In this document: one piece after another, positions 18,272 through 27,141 of the stretch | How the letters are laid out: the number at the start of each line of letters is the position of its first letter | How positions within the stretch are numbered: position 1 is the first letter of the stretch | NCBI RefSeq assembly: GCF_000212415.1 | Contig: NC_015500.1 | Span: forward strand, 620,001-684,000 | DNA from: Treponema brennaborense DSM 12168 | GTDB taxonomy: Bacteria; Spirochaetota; Spirochaetia; Treponematales; Treponemataceae | DNA length: 64,000 nucleotides | Direction: 5' to 3' | Translations under genes and position numbers: made by a program | The notes under the pieces: generated by a model | What the model saw: only the letters and a program-made list of their open reading frames with translations | Told to the model about the DNA's origin: nothing | Database searches by the model: none

Positions 18272-19285
18272 ATGGCTTTAAAAACATCTAATAAAAAAAC
18301 GGAAATGTCGGCGCTGTTTCAGACGCTCATTCAAAATTACGGTTCGCTGCGGGCGGCGCTCGATACGATTTATCAGTTGTCGCAGAATATCCGTCTGCTG
18401 TCTTTCAACTCGTCCGTAGAAGCGGCACGCGCCGGTCAGGCGGGGCGGGGATTCCGGATCATTGCCGGTGAAATAAAAAAGTTTTCGGAAAAAAGCGACG
18501 AATCGAACAAACTGTGCGGCGACGTAGTTAATACGATCGAAGGCGGTATGCAGCAGCTTATCGGCGTGCGCACCGCGGATATGGCGTTCGATCTCATCGA
18601 TAAAATAGACCGTAACCTGTTTGAACGCAATTGCGACGTGCAGGCCTGGGCAACTTTCGGAAAAATAATTTCGGCGCTGGAATCACCGTCCGCCGCGTCG
18701 CTGCAGAGTGCGCGTGAAATATTGTCGAATCTGGTGAAGATATACGAAGTGTATCTGGACATCGTTCTGTGCGATCTGTCGGGAAAAGTCGTGTGCACCG
18801 GCGTAACGTCCGTGCTTGAAGGCACCGACGTTTCGGAACGGGAATGGTTTCGGCGTACCGTGGAAAGCGGCAAAGTGTACGTTACCGATATGTATCATTC
18901 GGCGACGCTGAACGCGCAGACCGTTGCGTACAGTTGTCCGGTGTGTTCTCTCAGCGGGCAGCTGCTCGGCGTCATTTCGACTCGGTTCAATTGGAAATTC
19001 ATTTACGATATAGTGGATAAAGCCATGATCGGCCGCGACGGTGAAATTTACGTCGTAAACAAGCAGGGAACGGTTATTGCGTCTAAAAATAAAGGCGATG
19101 TCCTGAACAAATCGCTGTCGGCGCTGCCGGCTATGACCCGGCTGCAAAACGGTACCGATTACGGCTACGATATCGACGCGCAAAAAGACGGAAAACTGGC
19201 CGTGTTCGGTTTTGCCCGTACGCAGGGATACAACGCGTATCGGGGAAAAGACTGGTCTGTCATCGTCCGGGAAATATATCAGTAA
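18272..19285 (+). CDS. Cytosolic MCP-tip protein with C-terminal Cache-like domain
   Basis: The 337-residue protein has no membrane segment or signal peptide. Residues 30-75 are an MCP signalling tip (LLSFNSSVEAARAGQAG, then GFRIIAGEIKKFSEKS). A helical linker follows, then residues 150-337 form a Cache-like sensor (VLCDLSGKVVCTG, REWFRRTVESGKVYVTDMY, GRDGEIYVVNKQGTVIAS). Cache domains usually face outside, and the order here is reversed relative to membrane receptors. I infer a soluble chemoreceptor or CheA/CheW partner. An alternative ATG at 18305 also lacks a ribosome site. Confidence 0.8.
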   Translation: MALKTSNKKTEMSALFQTLIQNYGSLRAALDTIYQLSQNIRLLSFNSSVEAARAGQAGRGFRIIAGEIKKFSEKSDESNKLCGDVVNTIEGGMQQLIGVRTADMAFDLIDKIDRNLFERNCDVQAWATFGKIISALESPSAASLQSAREILSNLVKIYEVYLDIVLCDLSGKVVCTGVTSVLEGTDVSEREWFRRTVESGKVYVTDMYHSATLNAQTVAYSCPVCSLSGQLLGVISTRFNWKFIYDIVDKAMIGRDGEIYVVNKQGTVIASKNKGDVLNKSLSALPAMTRLQNGTDYGYDIDAQKDGKLAVFGFARTQGYNAYRGKDWSVIVREIYQ

Positions 19286-19342
19286 ACGGAGTGCCGCCGG
19301 CGGACGCGTCCGTACGGCGACCCGTTTCAGGAGGAGCACGAG

Positions 19343-20608
19343 ATGAAAATAGAAACACAGTGTCTGCACGAAGGATACGAGCCGAAAAACGGCGAACCGC
19401 GCGTCGTGCCGATCGTGCAGAGTACGACGTATTGTTTCGATTCGACCGAGCATATCGCCCAACTGTTCGATATGCCGACGGAATACATGTATTCCCGGTT
19501 TGCCAATCCGACGTGCGACGCCGTTGAAAAGAAAATTGCGGCGCTTGAAGGCGGCAGCGGCGCGATGCTGACTTCAAGCGGACAGGCCGCTTCGCTGTGC
19601 GCCGTTTTGAACGTGTGCAAAGCCGGAGACAGTTTTATTGCGGTTTCCACGATATACGGCGGAACGGTCAATCTGTTTTCCGTTACGCTGAAAAAATTCG
19701 GCATAGAATGCGTTTGGGTGTCTCCGGACGCGACCGACGCGCAGCTGAAAAAAGCGTTCAAACGGAATACGAAAGCCGTGTTCGGTGAAACGATCGCGAA
19801 CCCCGCGCTGCGCGTTTTCGATATCGAACGGTTTGCAAAGATCGCGCATGAAAAGAAAGTGCCGCTTATCGTAGACAATACGTTCGCCACGCCGGTGTTG
19901 TGCCGGCCGTTCGAGTGGGGTGCGGATATCGTGATTCATTCCACCACCAAGTACATGGACGGGCACGCGCTGCAAGTCGGCGGCGTTATCGTCGACGGCG
20001 GCACCTTCGATTGGGCGGCGAGCGGCAAGTTTCCCGAATTTACGACGCCGGATGAAAGTTATCACGGCGTCGTGTACACGCGCGATTTCGGCAATATGGC
20101 GTATATCATCAAAGCCCGTATGCAGCTGATGCGCGACTTCGGTTGTTATCAGTCGGCGCACGCCGCGTTCCTGTTGAATCTGGGACTCGAAACGCTTGCG
20201 GTGCGCATGAAGCGCTATTGTCTGAACGCTTCGATCGTCGCCGAATATTTCAAATGTTCCGACAAAATTGCGGCGGTAACGTATCCGGGGCTGCCCGAAA
20301 ACGGCGATCGCGCGCTCGTACAGAAATATCTGGGCGACGGCTGCAGCGGCGTCATCACGATTTCGATAAAAGGCGGCCGCGCGGCGGCTATCCGTTTTAT
20401 GGATTCGCTTAAACTGGCGTCGAACGTCGTGCACGTAGCCGATATTCGCACTTGCGTGCTGCATCCGGCTTCCGCGACGCACCGGCAGCTTACCGACGAA
20501 CAGCTGGCGGCGGCCGGCATCGACGGCGGCATGATCCGGTTTTCGTGCGGACTTGAAAACGTCGAAGATATTATCGCGGATATTGAACAGGCGCTGGCAA
20601 AGGTATAA
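19343..20608 (+). CDS. metY: O-acetylhomoserine sulfhydrylase
   Basis: PLP enzyme of the Cys/Met metabolism family that makes homocysteine from O-acetylhomoserine and sulfide. The 421-residue length and the N-terminal ETQCLHEGYEP are those of MetY rather than the shorter MetB. The PLP lysine is K203 in HSTTKYMDGH; SSGQAA (78-83) binds phosphate. GGAGGAG precedes the ATG. With cysK it suggests sulfide is used directly. The next gene starts 9 bp on but has its own promoter-like sequence inside this gene's end. Confidence 0.92.
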   Translation: MKIETQCLHEGYEPKNGEPRVVPIVQSTTYCFDSTEHIAQLFDMPTEYMYSRFANPTCDAVEKKIAALEGGSGAMLTSSGQAASLCAVLNVCKAGDSFIAVSTIYGGTVNLFSVTLKKFGIECVWVSPDATDAQLKKAFKRNTKAVFGETIANPALRVFDIERFAKIAHEKKVPLIVDNTFATPVLCRPFEWGADIVIHSTTKYMDGHALQVGGVIVDGGTFDWAASGKFPEFTTPDESYHGVVYTRDFGNMAYIIKARMQLMRDFGCYQSAHAAFLLNLGLETLAVRMKRYCLNASIVAEYFKCSDKIAAVTYPGLPENGDRALVQKYLGDGCSGVITISIKGGRAAAIRFMDSLKLASNVVHVADIRTCVLHPASATHRQLTDEQLAAAGIDGGMIRFSCGLENVEDIIADIEQALAKV

Positions 20609-20611
20609 ACT
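20583..20611 (+). promoter_or_regulatory. Candidate leaderless promoter inside the metY end
   Basis: TTGAAC (20583-20588), a 17-nt spacer and TAAACT (20606-20611), with the ATG 7 nt after the hexamer. Read-through from metY could also feed the gene. Confidence 0.4.
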
Positions 20612-20617
20612 GTCGGT

Positions 20618-21403
20618 ATGCTGACTAATTTTCATACTCACACGTTTTTGTGCCATCACGCGGAAGGTACCGTTTCCGATTACGTTGCCGCGGCGCAGGC
20701 CTCTGGATGCGATATGCTCGGATTTTCGGATCACTGTCCGTACCCGCGCGACGGGAACGACACCTGGCCGGGGATCCGCATGACGCCGGAAGAAGCCGTT
20801 ACGTACGTTTCCGACGTACGTAACGCCGCGGCCGCTTTTCCCGTATATCTGGGATTTGAATGCGAATACGACGCGGAATACGCGTCCTGGTATGCCGATG
20901 AATTGAAAGGCCGCTTCGGTGCGGATTACCTCGTGTTGGGTGCGCATTGGGTATGCGCGGGGAACGAGCGGCTGTACATACCGGACGTGCACGACCGTGC
21001 GCTGATCCGGCAGTATTTCGATACCGTTATTGAAGGAATGCGCACGGGCTTGTATTCGTTTCTCGCGCACCCCGACCTGATTATGGCCGACGGCCGCTGC
21101 TGGGATGCCGAACTGGAATCCCATTTCAGTGAACTTATCGACGCAGCCGTCTCATGCGGACTGCCGCTTGAAGTGAACGGCGTGGGGCTCGCGCGCCGCA
21201 TGGTTGCAGGTGAACGCGGTTTGCGCCATCCCTATCCGGTGGATGAGTTTTGGGAACTTGCGGCAAAAAAGAACGCCGCCGTCGTCTGCAACGCAGACGC
21301 GCACCGGCCGCAGGATGTAATCGCGAACGCCGTACTCGCACGGAATTTTGCCGCGCGGTTCGGTATTACGCCGCTGGAAACGATTTTTCCGGAATCACGG
21401 TAA
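20618..21403 (+). CDS. PHP-domain phosphoesterase, histidinol-phosphatase-like
   Basis: The 261-residue protein has the PHP metal motifs NFHTHTFLCHHAEG, GFSDHCPY, an ECEY segment, AHP in FLAHPDLIMADG, and a late NADAHRPQ. This is the HisK-type histidinol-phosphatase family. No other histidine genes are nearby, so the substrate may differ. Metal ions coordinated by the His/Asp cluster would drive phosphate ester hydrolysis in the cytoplasm. There is no Shine-Dalgarno at usable spacing. Confidence 0.82.
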   Translation: MLTNFHTHTFLCHHAEGTVSDYVAAAQASGCDMLGFSDHCPYPRDGNDTWPGIRMTPEEAVTYVSDVRNAAAAFPVYLGFECEYDAEYASWYADELKGRFGADYLVLGAHWVCAGNERLYIPDVHDRALIRQYFDTVIEGMRTGLYSFLAHPDLIMADGRCWDAELESHFSELIDAAVSCGLPLEVNGVGLARRMVAGERGLRHPYPVDEFWELAAKKNAAVVCNADAHRPQDVIANAVLARNFAARFGITPLETIFPESR

Positions 21404-21446
21404 ACGCGGTCTATACTCACATCACGATAACGCGGCCCGCCCGTGC

Positions 21447-21809
21447 TCAGATTTGTTCGAAAATTTCGGGATGTTCGTGCCGTTCGCGGTCGATTTCAAG
21501 AATTTCCTTGTTCAGGAAAAATGACAGCACCGTCCGCAGAACGACGACTCCGGCGAGAATGCCGAGTTCCTGGACGCCCGGTTCGACGATCGTTTTCAAA
21601 ATATCGGCGGCGATAAGCAGTTCCAATCCGAGCAGCAAATACGTACCCAGATCGGCGCGCAGTACGCGCAGCCGCTGGATATTGTATTTTCCGCGCAGTC
21701 TGAAGAACTCGTTTTTCAAAAACGCACCGGTTGCGATCAGCGTTCCGTATACGACGACGAAAATACTGATGATACTGATAATGGTTGAAAGTTCTTCCAA
21801 AAATCTCAT
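21447..21809 (-). CDS. DUF1622 family membrane protein
   Basis: A 120-residue protein with an N-terminal membrane helix (3-28), a short basic segment RLRGKYNIQRLRVLRADLG, and two further helices. This matches the uncharacterised DUF1622 family, which keeps the R..LG.YLLLGLELLIAADI pattern. AAAGGAG precedes the ATG at 21809. It follows the thioesterase gene by 19 bp and is likely cotranscribed. No function is known to me. Confidence 0.8.
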   Translation of the reverse strand: MRFLEELSTIISIISIFVVVYGTLIATGAFLKNEFFRLRGKYNIQRLRVLRADLGTYLLLGLELLIAADILKTIVEPGVQELGILAGVVVLRTVLSFFLNKEILEIDRERHEHPEIFEQI

Positions 21810-21828
21810 CGTTTCTCCTTTTTGCGCG

Positions 21829-22236
21829 TTATGCGGAGGCGTCGGGCTGTAAACCTTCCACCATGAATTCGGCGGGTAATTTTGCCGGCCGGCCGGCGGT
21901 GGTAACGCACGCCCAGGTAACGTCCGCTTCGGCACACACCGTACCGTCCGCTTTGCGGATAGTCTGACGGAACGTTCCCGAAACGGCTTTCATTTTGGAC
22001 GGATAGACTTCAATGAACAATTCGTCGTCAAGAAACGCGGACGCTTTATAGTGAATATCGACGTGCGTCACGTACAGATAATATCCGGCGGCGACGATTC
22101 CGTTGTAGTCGAATCGCACTGCGTGCAGAAACTCCATGCGGCCGTATTCCAGATAATTCAAATAGACGGCGTTGTTTACGTGACCGTACGAATCGCATTC
22201 GTACGAACGGACAACCAATTTTGCAATATGTTTCAT
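21829..22236 (-). CDS. Hotdog-fold acyl-CoA thioesterase (YbgC/4-HBA-CoA type)
   Basis: The 135 residues match the 4-hydroxybenzoyl-CoA thioesterase family: YECDSYGHVNNAVYLNYLE holds the catalytic Asp and the HVNN turn, followed by the hydrophobic helix and strands of a single hotdog. It hydrolyses acyl-CoA or acyl-ACP thioesters. No Tol-Pal genes adjoin it. The ATG lacks a ribosome site and sits 7 nt from a perfect TATAAT. Confidence 0.87.
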   Translation of the reverse strand: MKHIAKLVVRSYECDSYGHVNNAVYLNYLEYGRMEFLHAVRFDYNGIVAAGYYLYVTHVDIHYKASAFLDDELFIEVYPSKMKAVSGTFRQTIRKADGTVCAEADVTWACVTTAGRPAKLPAEFMVEGLQPDASA

Positions 22237-22242
22237 ATTCCG

Positions 22243-22248
22243 ATTATA
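22243..22248 (-). promoter_or_regulatory. -10 element placed for leaderless start
   Basis: A consensus TATAAT on the minus strand leaves six nt before the thioesterase ATG. No clear -35 is visible. Confidence 0.55.
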
Positions 22249-22302
22249 GCCCGAAACGGCGAAAAATACTAGTATCGCGGCCGGTTCACTTTTTGCCCCG
22301 CG

Positions 22303-22356
22303 GCGGAAAGCAACAGTGCAGCGAAAAGCAACAGTGCGGCGAAAAGCAACAGTGCG
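22303..22356. repeat. 18-bp triplication downstream of the acidic-repeat gene
   Basis: Three copies of GCGAAAAGCAACAGTGCG (first copy with two changes) lie within 75 bp after the minus-strand stop at 22375. Confidence 0.9.
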
Positions 22357-22374
22357 GCCGCCGGCAGTGCGGAT

Positions 22375-25149
22375 TTATTTCAACACGGAATCGACCAGTT
22401 TTTTGAAATCCGGATCGAGTTTGACCGCAGCCGTTTCAAGCCGGCCTGCAATGGAAAAAAGACCGTCCCGCTCTATGATCGCGTCTGCCGGTTCAACGTC
22501 TGCCGGATCCGTTTCAATCGGTTCCGCTTCAGCTAATTCGGCTTCGGTTAATTCGGCGGCAAAATCCGGTTCTGCCGTTTTGGGCGGAAACAAAGTGAAA
22601 CTGAACGGAACGTCGCCGGTAATTTCTTCGGCAAGCGGAACGTTGTCTTCAGGTTCTTGTTCGTCGGGAATCGGTTCGTTGTCGTCGGTGGGACCGTAAT
22701 CGGGGTCCGTGACCTCGAATAGCGCCGGATCGAACGCGCGGCCGTGCGGATACGTGGGCTGCTGCGGCATACCGAACGTCAGCGGTTCCGAAAAGAGTTC
22801 CTTCGCAGATTTGGCCGGTTCCGCTTGGTCGAATTCGGCAAGGTCGATTTCTTCGGTATCTGCCGCTGCGGCTGCCGGTTCAACTTCAGCCGACTCAACT
22901 TCGGTCGGTTCGGAGATTTCCGGCACCTCGGTGCTTGCTTCGGCGGCTTCGGCTTCGTCCGTTTCCGCGGCGGGAGAGTTCTCGAATTCGGCAGTGTCCT
23001 GAATATCAGCCGGTTCGATACCGAAGTCGGGTTCCGTGACCACGAACGGTGCCGGATCGAACACGCGGTCGTGCGAATACGTGGGCTGCTGCGGCATACC
23101 GAGCGTCAGCGGTTCCGAAAAGAGTTCCTTCGCAGATTCGGCCGGTTCCGCTTGGTCGAATTCGGCAAGGTCGATTTCTTCGGTATCTGCCGCTGCCGCT
23201 GTCGGTTCAGCTTCGGCTGGTTCAGCTTCGGCCGGTTCGGAGATTTCCGGCACCTCGGTGTTTGCTTCGGCAGCTGTCGGTTCCGTATCGGTGAATCCGA
23301 ACTCGGCCGGATCTATTTCTTCCATTCCGTGGTCTGCCGCGGCTTCGTTTTCGGCTATCGATACGCTGCCGTCAACTTCGTCTGCACCGTTTTCAGGGGG
23401 CGCGTCGGAAATTTCTTCGAGTTCTTCGACGTCTTCAACCTCTTCCGCGTCTTCGAGTTCCTCGGCTTCATCTGTTATTTCGTTGTTTTCAGGGGGCGCG
23501 TCGGAAATTTCTTCGAGTTCTTCGACGTCTTCAATCTCTTCCGCGTCTTCGAGTTCCTCGGCTTCATCTGTTATTTCGTCGTTTTCGAGGGGCGCGTCGG
23601 AAATTTCTTCAAGCTCTTCGACGTCTTCGAGTTCTTCAACGTCTTCAATCTCTTCCGCGTCTTCGAGTTCCTCAGCTTCCTCGATCTCCTCGGCTTCGGT
23701 CGTGGTTGCGACGGGGCGGCGCTGCGTTTTTTCCGATTCCGCCGCGGCAGGCAGTGTTCCGGAAGACGGTGTTCCGGGGGGTGCGACTTTGACTGTTATG
23801 TTTCCGCTTGAAATGATCTGTTCAAGCATCTGTTTCAATTCGTCTGCAGTTGTGCCGGCGGGAAGCGCGGGCTGCGCAGACTGCGTGTTTCGCTCGGACG
23901 TTCCCAGCGCTGCGATGATTTCGTTCCAGCTTTTATCAAGCAGCGCGTCCACCGCTTCCCGGTTGCGGCGCGCGCGGCTACCCAGACTCTTTTTGATTTC
24001 GGCCGAAATTTCGTGCCGGCGGGACGTGATTTCTCCGCTTATTTTATTCCAATCGACTTCTTCTTTCTTTTGCAGATATTCGTTGATCAGCCCCAGCTGA
24101 ACCCGGCGGATCCGATCCCTGATGACCACCATATCGTCGTGCTTGACATTGAACAGCAGGAAAATGATCAAAAAGAGCGTGATGAACACGCATACCAGCA
24201 GCACCGCTTTCACCGTATCCGAAAATAAAAAGACCGCTTCCGGATACAGCCAGGCGATGCAGCCGTATTTCGATTGCGTGCTGGTCAGCAGCACCCAGGT
24301 GACGGCCGGCGTTTGAACTACCCGTTCCGTTCCGAAGCGTCCGTTCCGCCAGCTTTTTTCGATTTCAGCGGTGATCATATTTTGTGCGGAAACCGGCAAA
24401 CCGAATACGAAACCCCGTTCGTGTGCGCCGGTTCCGCTCAGTTCGTCTGCAAGCGGCGGTGCAACCAGCCTCGCCGAATCCGAAAGCGAAATCTGATGCT
24501 GAACGGATAAAAACCGTGTGAAATCCGACGCCAATACGTAAAACAGCATCGAACCCCGGTACGCTTGATATGAATCGTAAAACGCAAACGAAAAAACGAT
24601 CATACCGGAATCTGCGTCGAACAGAAAACGGGGCACATCGCTTCTGTTTTCGATCAAATTATACGGAATTGCGTCTTCGCCGTAATTATTGAACGAAACC
24701 GAATCGCTTCGCTGCCGGTATACGTCCGACTCGAACGTGCTGTAGTGGATCCGCCGCCCCGCCGCGTCCACCAGTCTGATTCCGGTGAGCCCCGGCGTTT
24801 CGGAAAGCAGCGTTCCCGCCAGTTCCGCCCTGCTGCGGATATCGGAATCGGTCTGAACCGGCTGCACGCACTGCACCACGGCCGGCGCCGTCGTAAAAAC
24901 GGCGAACCGCTTTTCAAGTATTTCCATATACTCGTCCAAATTCGCGCCGATTCCGTCGAGTTTACGGTTAATGGAATTGACTAAAACCGGCTGATAGAAC
25001 TTGGTTTCAATAAAAGAGAATAATCCTGCGAAAGCTGCCACGGCGAACGCCGCAAAAATGAGAATTGCACATAAAAAACTGACGGCAGCTTTTTGGCTTG
25101 AAGACACGCTTCCTCCGGAAAACTTTAAAATATATCGTTTCTTAATCAT
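22375..25149 (-). CDS. Membrane sensor-like protein with acidic tandem repeats
   Basis: I do not recognise a named family. The protein of about 924 residues has a membrane segment near 22-45, an extracytoplasmic region to about 310 that looks like a Cache-type sensor (GIRLVDAAGRRIHYS), a second membrane segment near 312-335, and then a cytoplasmic part. The cytoplasmic part starts with a helical, charged region and continues as Glu/Asp-rich repeats: three 32-residue units, then two 109-residue units ending in a TY.H.R.FDPA motif. No kinase, cyclase or MCP output is visible. The ATG at 25149 is chosen; a TTG eight codons upstream is open too. Neither has a good ribosome site. Confidence 0.75.
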   Translation of the reverse strand: MIKKRYILKFSGGSVSSSQKAAVSFLCAILIFAAFAVAAFAGLFSFIETKFYQPVLVNSINRKLDGIGANLDEYMEILEKRFAVFTTAPAVVQCVQPVQTDSDIRSRAELAGTLLSETPGLTGIRLVDAAGRRIHYSTFESDVYRQRSDSVSFNNYGEDAIPYNLIENRSDVPRFLFDADSGMIVFSFAFYDSYQAYRGSMLFYVLASDFTRFLSVQHQISLSDSARLVAPPLADELSGTGAHERGFVFGLPVSAQNMITAEIEKSWRNGRFGTERVVQTPAVTWVLLTSTQSKYGCIAWLYPEAVFLFSDTVKAVLLVCVFITLFLIIFLLFNVKHDDMVVIRDRIRRVQLGLINEYLQKKEEVDWNKISGEITSRRHEISAEIKKSLGSRARRNREAVDALLDKSWNEIIAALGTSERNTQSAQPALPAGTTADELKQMLEQIISSGNITVKVAPPGTPSSGTLPAAAESEKTQRRPVATTTEAEEIEEAEELEDAEEIEDVEELEDVEELEEISDAPLENDEITDEAEELEDAEEIEDVEELEEISDAPPENNEITDEAEELEDAEEVEDVEELEEISDAPPENGADEVDGSVSIAENEAAADHGMEEIDPAEFGFTDTEPTAAEANTEVPEISEPAEAEPAEAEPTAAAADTEEIDLAEFDQAEPAESAKELFSEPLTLGMPQQPTYSHDRVFDPAPFVVTEPDFGIEPADIQDTAEFENSPAAETDEAEAAEASTEVPEISEPTEVESAEVEPAAAAADTEEIDLAEFDQAEPAKSAKELFSEPLTFGMPQQPTYPHGRAFDPALFEVTDPDYGPTDDNEPIPDEQEPEDNVPLAEEITGDVPFSFTLFPPKTAEPDFAAELTEAELAEAEPIETDPADVEPADAIIERDGLFSIAGRLETAAVKLDPDFKKLVDSVLK
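22744..23280. repeat. 327-bp in-frame direct repeat, two copies
   Basis: The segment beginning at 22744 recurs at 23071 (period 327 bp, 109 codons) with few substitutions, inside the acidic-repeat gene. Confidence 0.85.
23391..23678. repeat. 96-bp in-frame tandem repeat, three copies
   Basis: Copies start at 23391, 23487 and 23583, an exact 96-bp (32-codon) period. The third copy carries an extra small duplication. They encode alternating Glu/Asp with I/V/L. Confidence 0.88.
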
Positions 25150-25190
25150 CGGCAAAATGTCCGTGTTAATCAAGAGGTTTTTAATATAAT

Positions 25191-25219
25191 TTGATAAAAA
25201 TGGAGTTTTGTGTTACACT
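25191..25219 (+). promoter_or_regulatory. Leaderless-type promoter of hflX
   Basis: TTGATA (25191-25196), a 17-nt spacer and TACACT (25214-25219), with the hflX ATG 7 nt after the hexamer. Confidence 0.65.
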
Positions 25220-25225
25220 TCGTGA

Positions 25226-26494
25226 ATGATCGATATTCACGCCGAACAAACGGCAAAAATTAAAGCGTATCTGGTCGCCGCCGCGGGAACGTCGCCCGCG
25301 GAACTCAAAGGACTCGTGTCTACGCTCGACATGGAAACGGTCGGCGTACTCGTTTTGTCCCGTGCCGAGCCCGACGGCAGCGTCGCCCGTTTCGGCATCG
25401 GCAGCGGAAAAGCGCAGGAAATAGCGGATCTCGCTTCCGAGCTTGAAGCCGACTGCATTATATTCGATTTTGAAATTTCTCCCACGCGGCAGCGCAATTG
25501 GGAAAAGCTGGCGGGTGTTCCCGTTTTTGACCGGCACGAAGTGATTTTACGCATATTCGCCGCGCGTGCGCGCACGAAAGAAGCCGTTCTGCAAGTCGAA
25601 CTTGCGCGATTGACGTATTCTTTACCGCGGCTCGCCCATTCTTACGGCGACATGGCGCGGCAGCGCGGCGGCAGTTACGGTTCCAAAGGTGCGGGAGAAA
25701 CCAAGCTGGAACTCGACCGCCGTACCGTTCAGGATCGGATTGCGCAGGTTCGCCGTGAACTGACCAAAGTAGTACGGGAACGCGAAACGCAGCGGCGGCG
25801 GCGCGACCGCGTACCGCTGCCGTCGTGCGCGCTTGTCGGCTATACGAACGCCGGCAAATCGAGTTTGCTCAACGCGCTCACCGGTGCGTCCGTCCTTGCC
25901 GAAGACAAATTGTTCGCCACGCTCGACCCGACGACACGGCGTCTTTCGATTGCCGGCGGTACCAGTCTGCTTTTGACCGACACGGTCGGCTTTATCAGCA
26001 ACCTGCCGCATAATCTGGTAGACGCCTTCAAATCTACGCTTGAAGAAGCGGTGCGCGCGGATCTGCTCGTCGTAGTGATCGACGCCGCCGACCCCGCCGC
26101 CGCCGAGCAGTACGCCACCGTGTGCCGGGTTCTGGAAGAAATCGGCGCGGATTCAAAGCCGCGTATCGCGGTGCTGAACAAAACGGACAAGCTCGCCGAA
26201 TTCGACGTGCGCCGCCCCGCGCTCCGCGCGCAGTTTTCGGATGCGGTGGAAGTCAGCGCGCACACTAAAGCGGGATTCGACGTGCTGATTCCCCGTATCT
26301 GCAACGCGCTCGCAGGCGTGGAGCGCCGCTACCGCATTCCGCTCGATCAGCACGCACTGCTGACTCAGGTACGCAAAGGCGGCACGATTGCGGACGAGCA
26401 GTGGCTGGACGGCTTTATCGAGTTTGCCGCCCGGATCGGCGGTTCGGCTTCCGGCAAATTGCTTTCCCTGCTCGCGCCGTACGAAGTTGAGTAA
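25226..26494 (+). CDS. hflX: HflX ribosome-associated GTPase
   Basis: HflX splits stalled or hibernating 70S ribosomes using GTP. The 422-residue protein has the HflX N-terminal domain with GSGKAQEI and the glycine-rich RGGSYGSKGAGETKLELDRR before the G domain. G1 is GYTNAGKSS (205-213), G3 is DTVGFI, and G4 is NKTD. The C-terminal alpha/beta part is short. No ribosome site precedes the ATG; the promoter spacing predicts a leaderless message. hfq is not adjacent. The next gene's promoter overlaps the hflX stop. Confidence 0.95.
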   Translation: MIDIHAEQTAKIKAYLVAAAGTSPAELKGLVSTLDMETVGVLVLSRAEPDGSVARFGIGSGKAQEIADLASELEADCIIFDFEISPTRQRNWEKLAGVPVFDRHEVILRIFAARARTKEAVLQVELARLTYSLPRLAHSYGDMARQRGGSYGSKGAGETKLELDRRTVQDRIAQVRRELTKVVRERETQRRRRDRVPLPSCALVGYTNAGKSSLLNALTGASVLAEDKLFATLDPTTRRLSIAGGTSLLLTDTVGFISNLPHNLVDAFKSTLEEAVRADLLVVVIDAADPAAAEQYATVCRVLEEIGADSKPRIAVLNKTDKLAEFDVRRPALRAQFSDAVEVSAHTKAGFDVLIPRICNALAGVERRYRIPLDQHALLTQVRKGGTIADEQWLDGFIEFAARIGGSASGKLLSLLAPYEVE

Positions 26495-26515
26495 ACGTTC
26501 CGTATCTGCTACACT
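26487..26515 (+). promoter_or_regulatory. Leaderless-type promoter of the FliL-like gene
   Basis: TTGAGT (26487-26492) overlaps the hflX stop codon. TACACT (26510-26515) follows after 17 nt, and the ATG at 26522 is 7 nt beyond. Confidence 0.6.
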
Positions 26516-26521
26516 GTCGCC

Positions 26522-26995
26522 ATGAACAAAATTCCTTCCCGGTTTACCGTTTTGTATACGATCATTTTTATCATTATAATCGCCATCGTCTGCGGTACGG
26601 CCGCCGTGTTCGTTTCACGCAGCGCGCGGCCCGGTGCGGATTTGCGCAAAGCTGATCCTTCGCCGCAGTCGCTTGCAAAAAACTTCGCCGCGTACACCGA
26701 CATCGGTCAGATCAGAACCGGTACGGCCGCGGCGGACGGCCGCGGTGCGACGGTGGTCGTGGAACCGTGGTTTTCATATGAAGACGGCGATACGGCCTTT
26801 TTTGAAGAACTCGCCGGAAAGAAACGCAAAATCCGCAGTCTCATTATCGCCTATTTTGCGTCCCGGAGTGTTTCCGAACTGCGAACGGCGGGTGAAGCCG
26901 CCGTAAAAGCGGATCTCTTGTCTGCGATAAACGGCGAACTGACGCTCGGTTCCGTTTACGCCGTCTACTTTGAAACGTATCTGTTCATAGAATAG
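26522..26995 (+). CDS. FliL-like single-pass membrane protein
   Basis: The 157 residues have one membrane segment (about 10-33). They end in a FliL-type domain: a strand starting YTDIGQIRT, a VVVEPWFSYE strand, a helical D/E/K-rich segment, and the closing AINGELTLGSVYAVYFETYLF, which parallels the IN..L..G.V..VYFTEF end of FliL. FliL rings surround the flagellar stator. No other flagellar gene is here, so this is likely a second, orphan FliL-like protein. The family assignment is moderately sure. Confidence 0.65.
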   Translation: MNKIPSRFTVLYTIIFIIIIAIVCGTAAVFVSRSARPGADLRKADPSPQSLAKNFAAYTDIGQIRTGTAAADGRGATVVVEPWFSYEDGDTAFFEELAGKKRKIRSLIIAYFASRSVSELRTAGEAAVKADLLSAINGELTLGSVYAVYFETYLFIE

Positions 26996-27043
26996 TGCGG
27001 TTCGCTTACTGCGGCAGTTTGATTGCGGTTCGCTTACTGCGGC
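26996..27043. repeat. 28-bp period duplication right after a stop codon
   Basis: TGCGGTTCGCTTACTGCGGC occurs at 26996-27015 and again at 27024-27043, starting at the base after the stop of the FliL-like gene. Confidence 0.9.
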
Positions 27044-27141
27044 GCTCGGCTGCGGCGTTTTGAAAATACGGTTCGGCGGACTGCAACTTTTTTATCCGCC
27101 GTGGGTCGAATGAGTATAGATATTTCCGGAGGTTTTGAAGA

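Noticed and set aside
19574-21124. A 516-codon minus-strand frame across metY and the PHP gene
   Set aside because: It spans two real genes and their gap, with no motif and no ribosome site.
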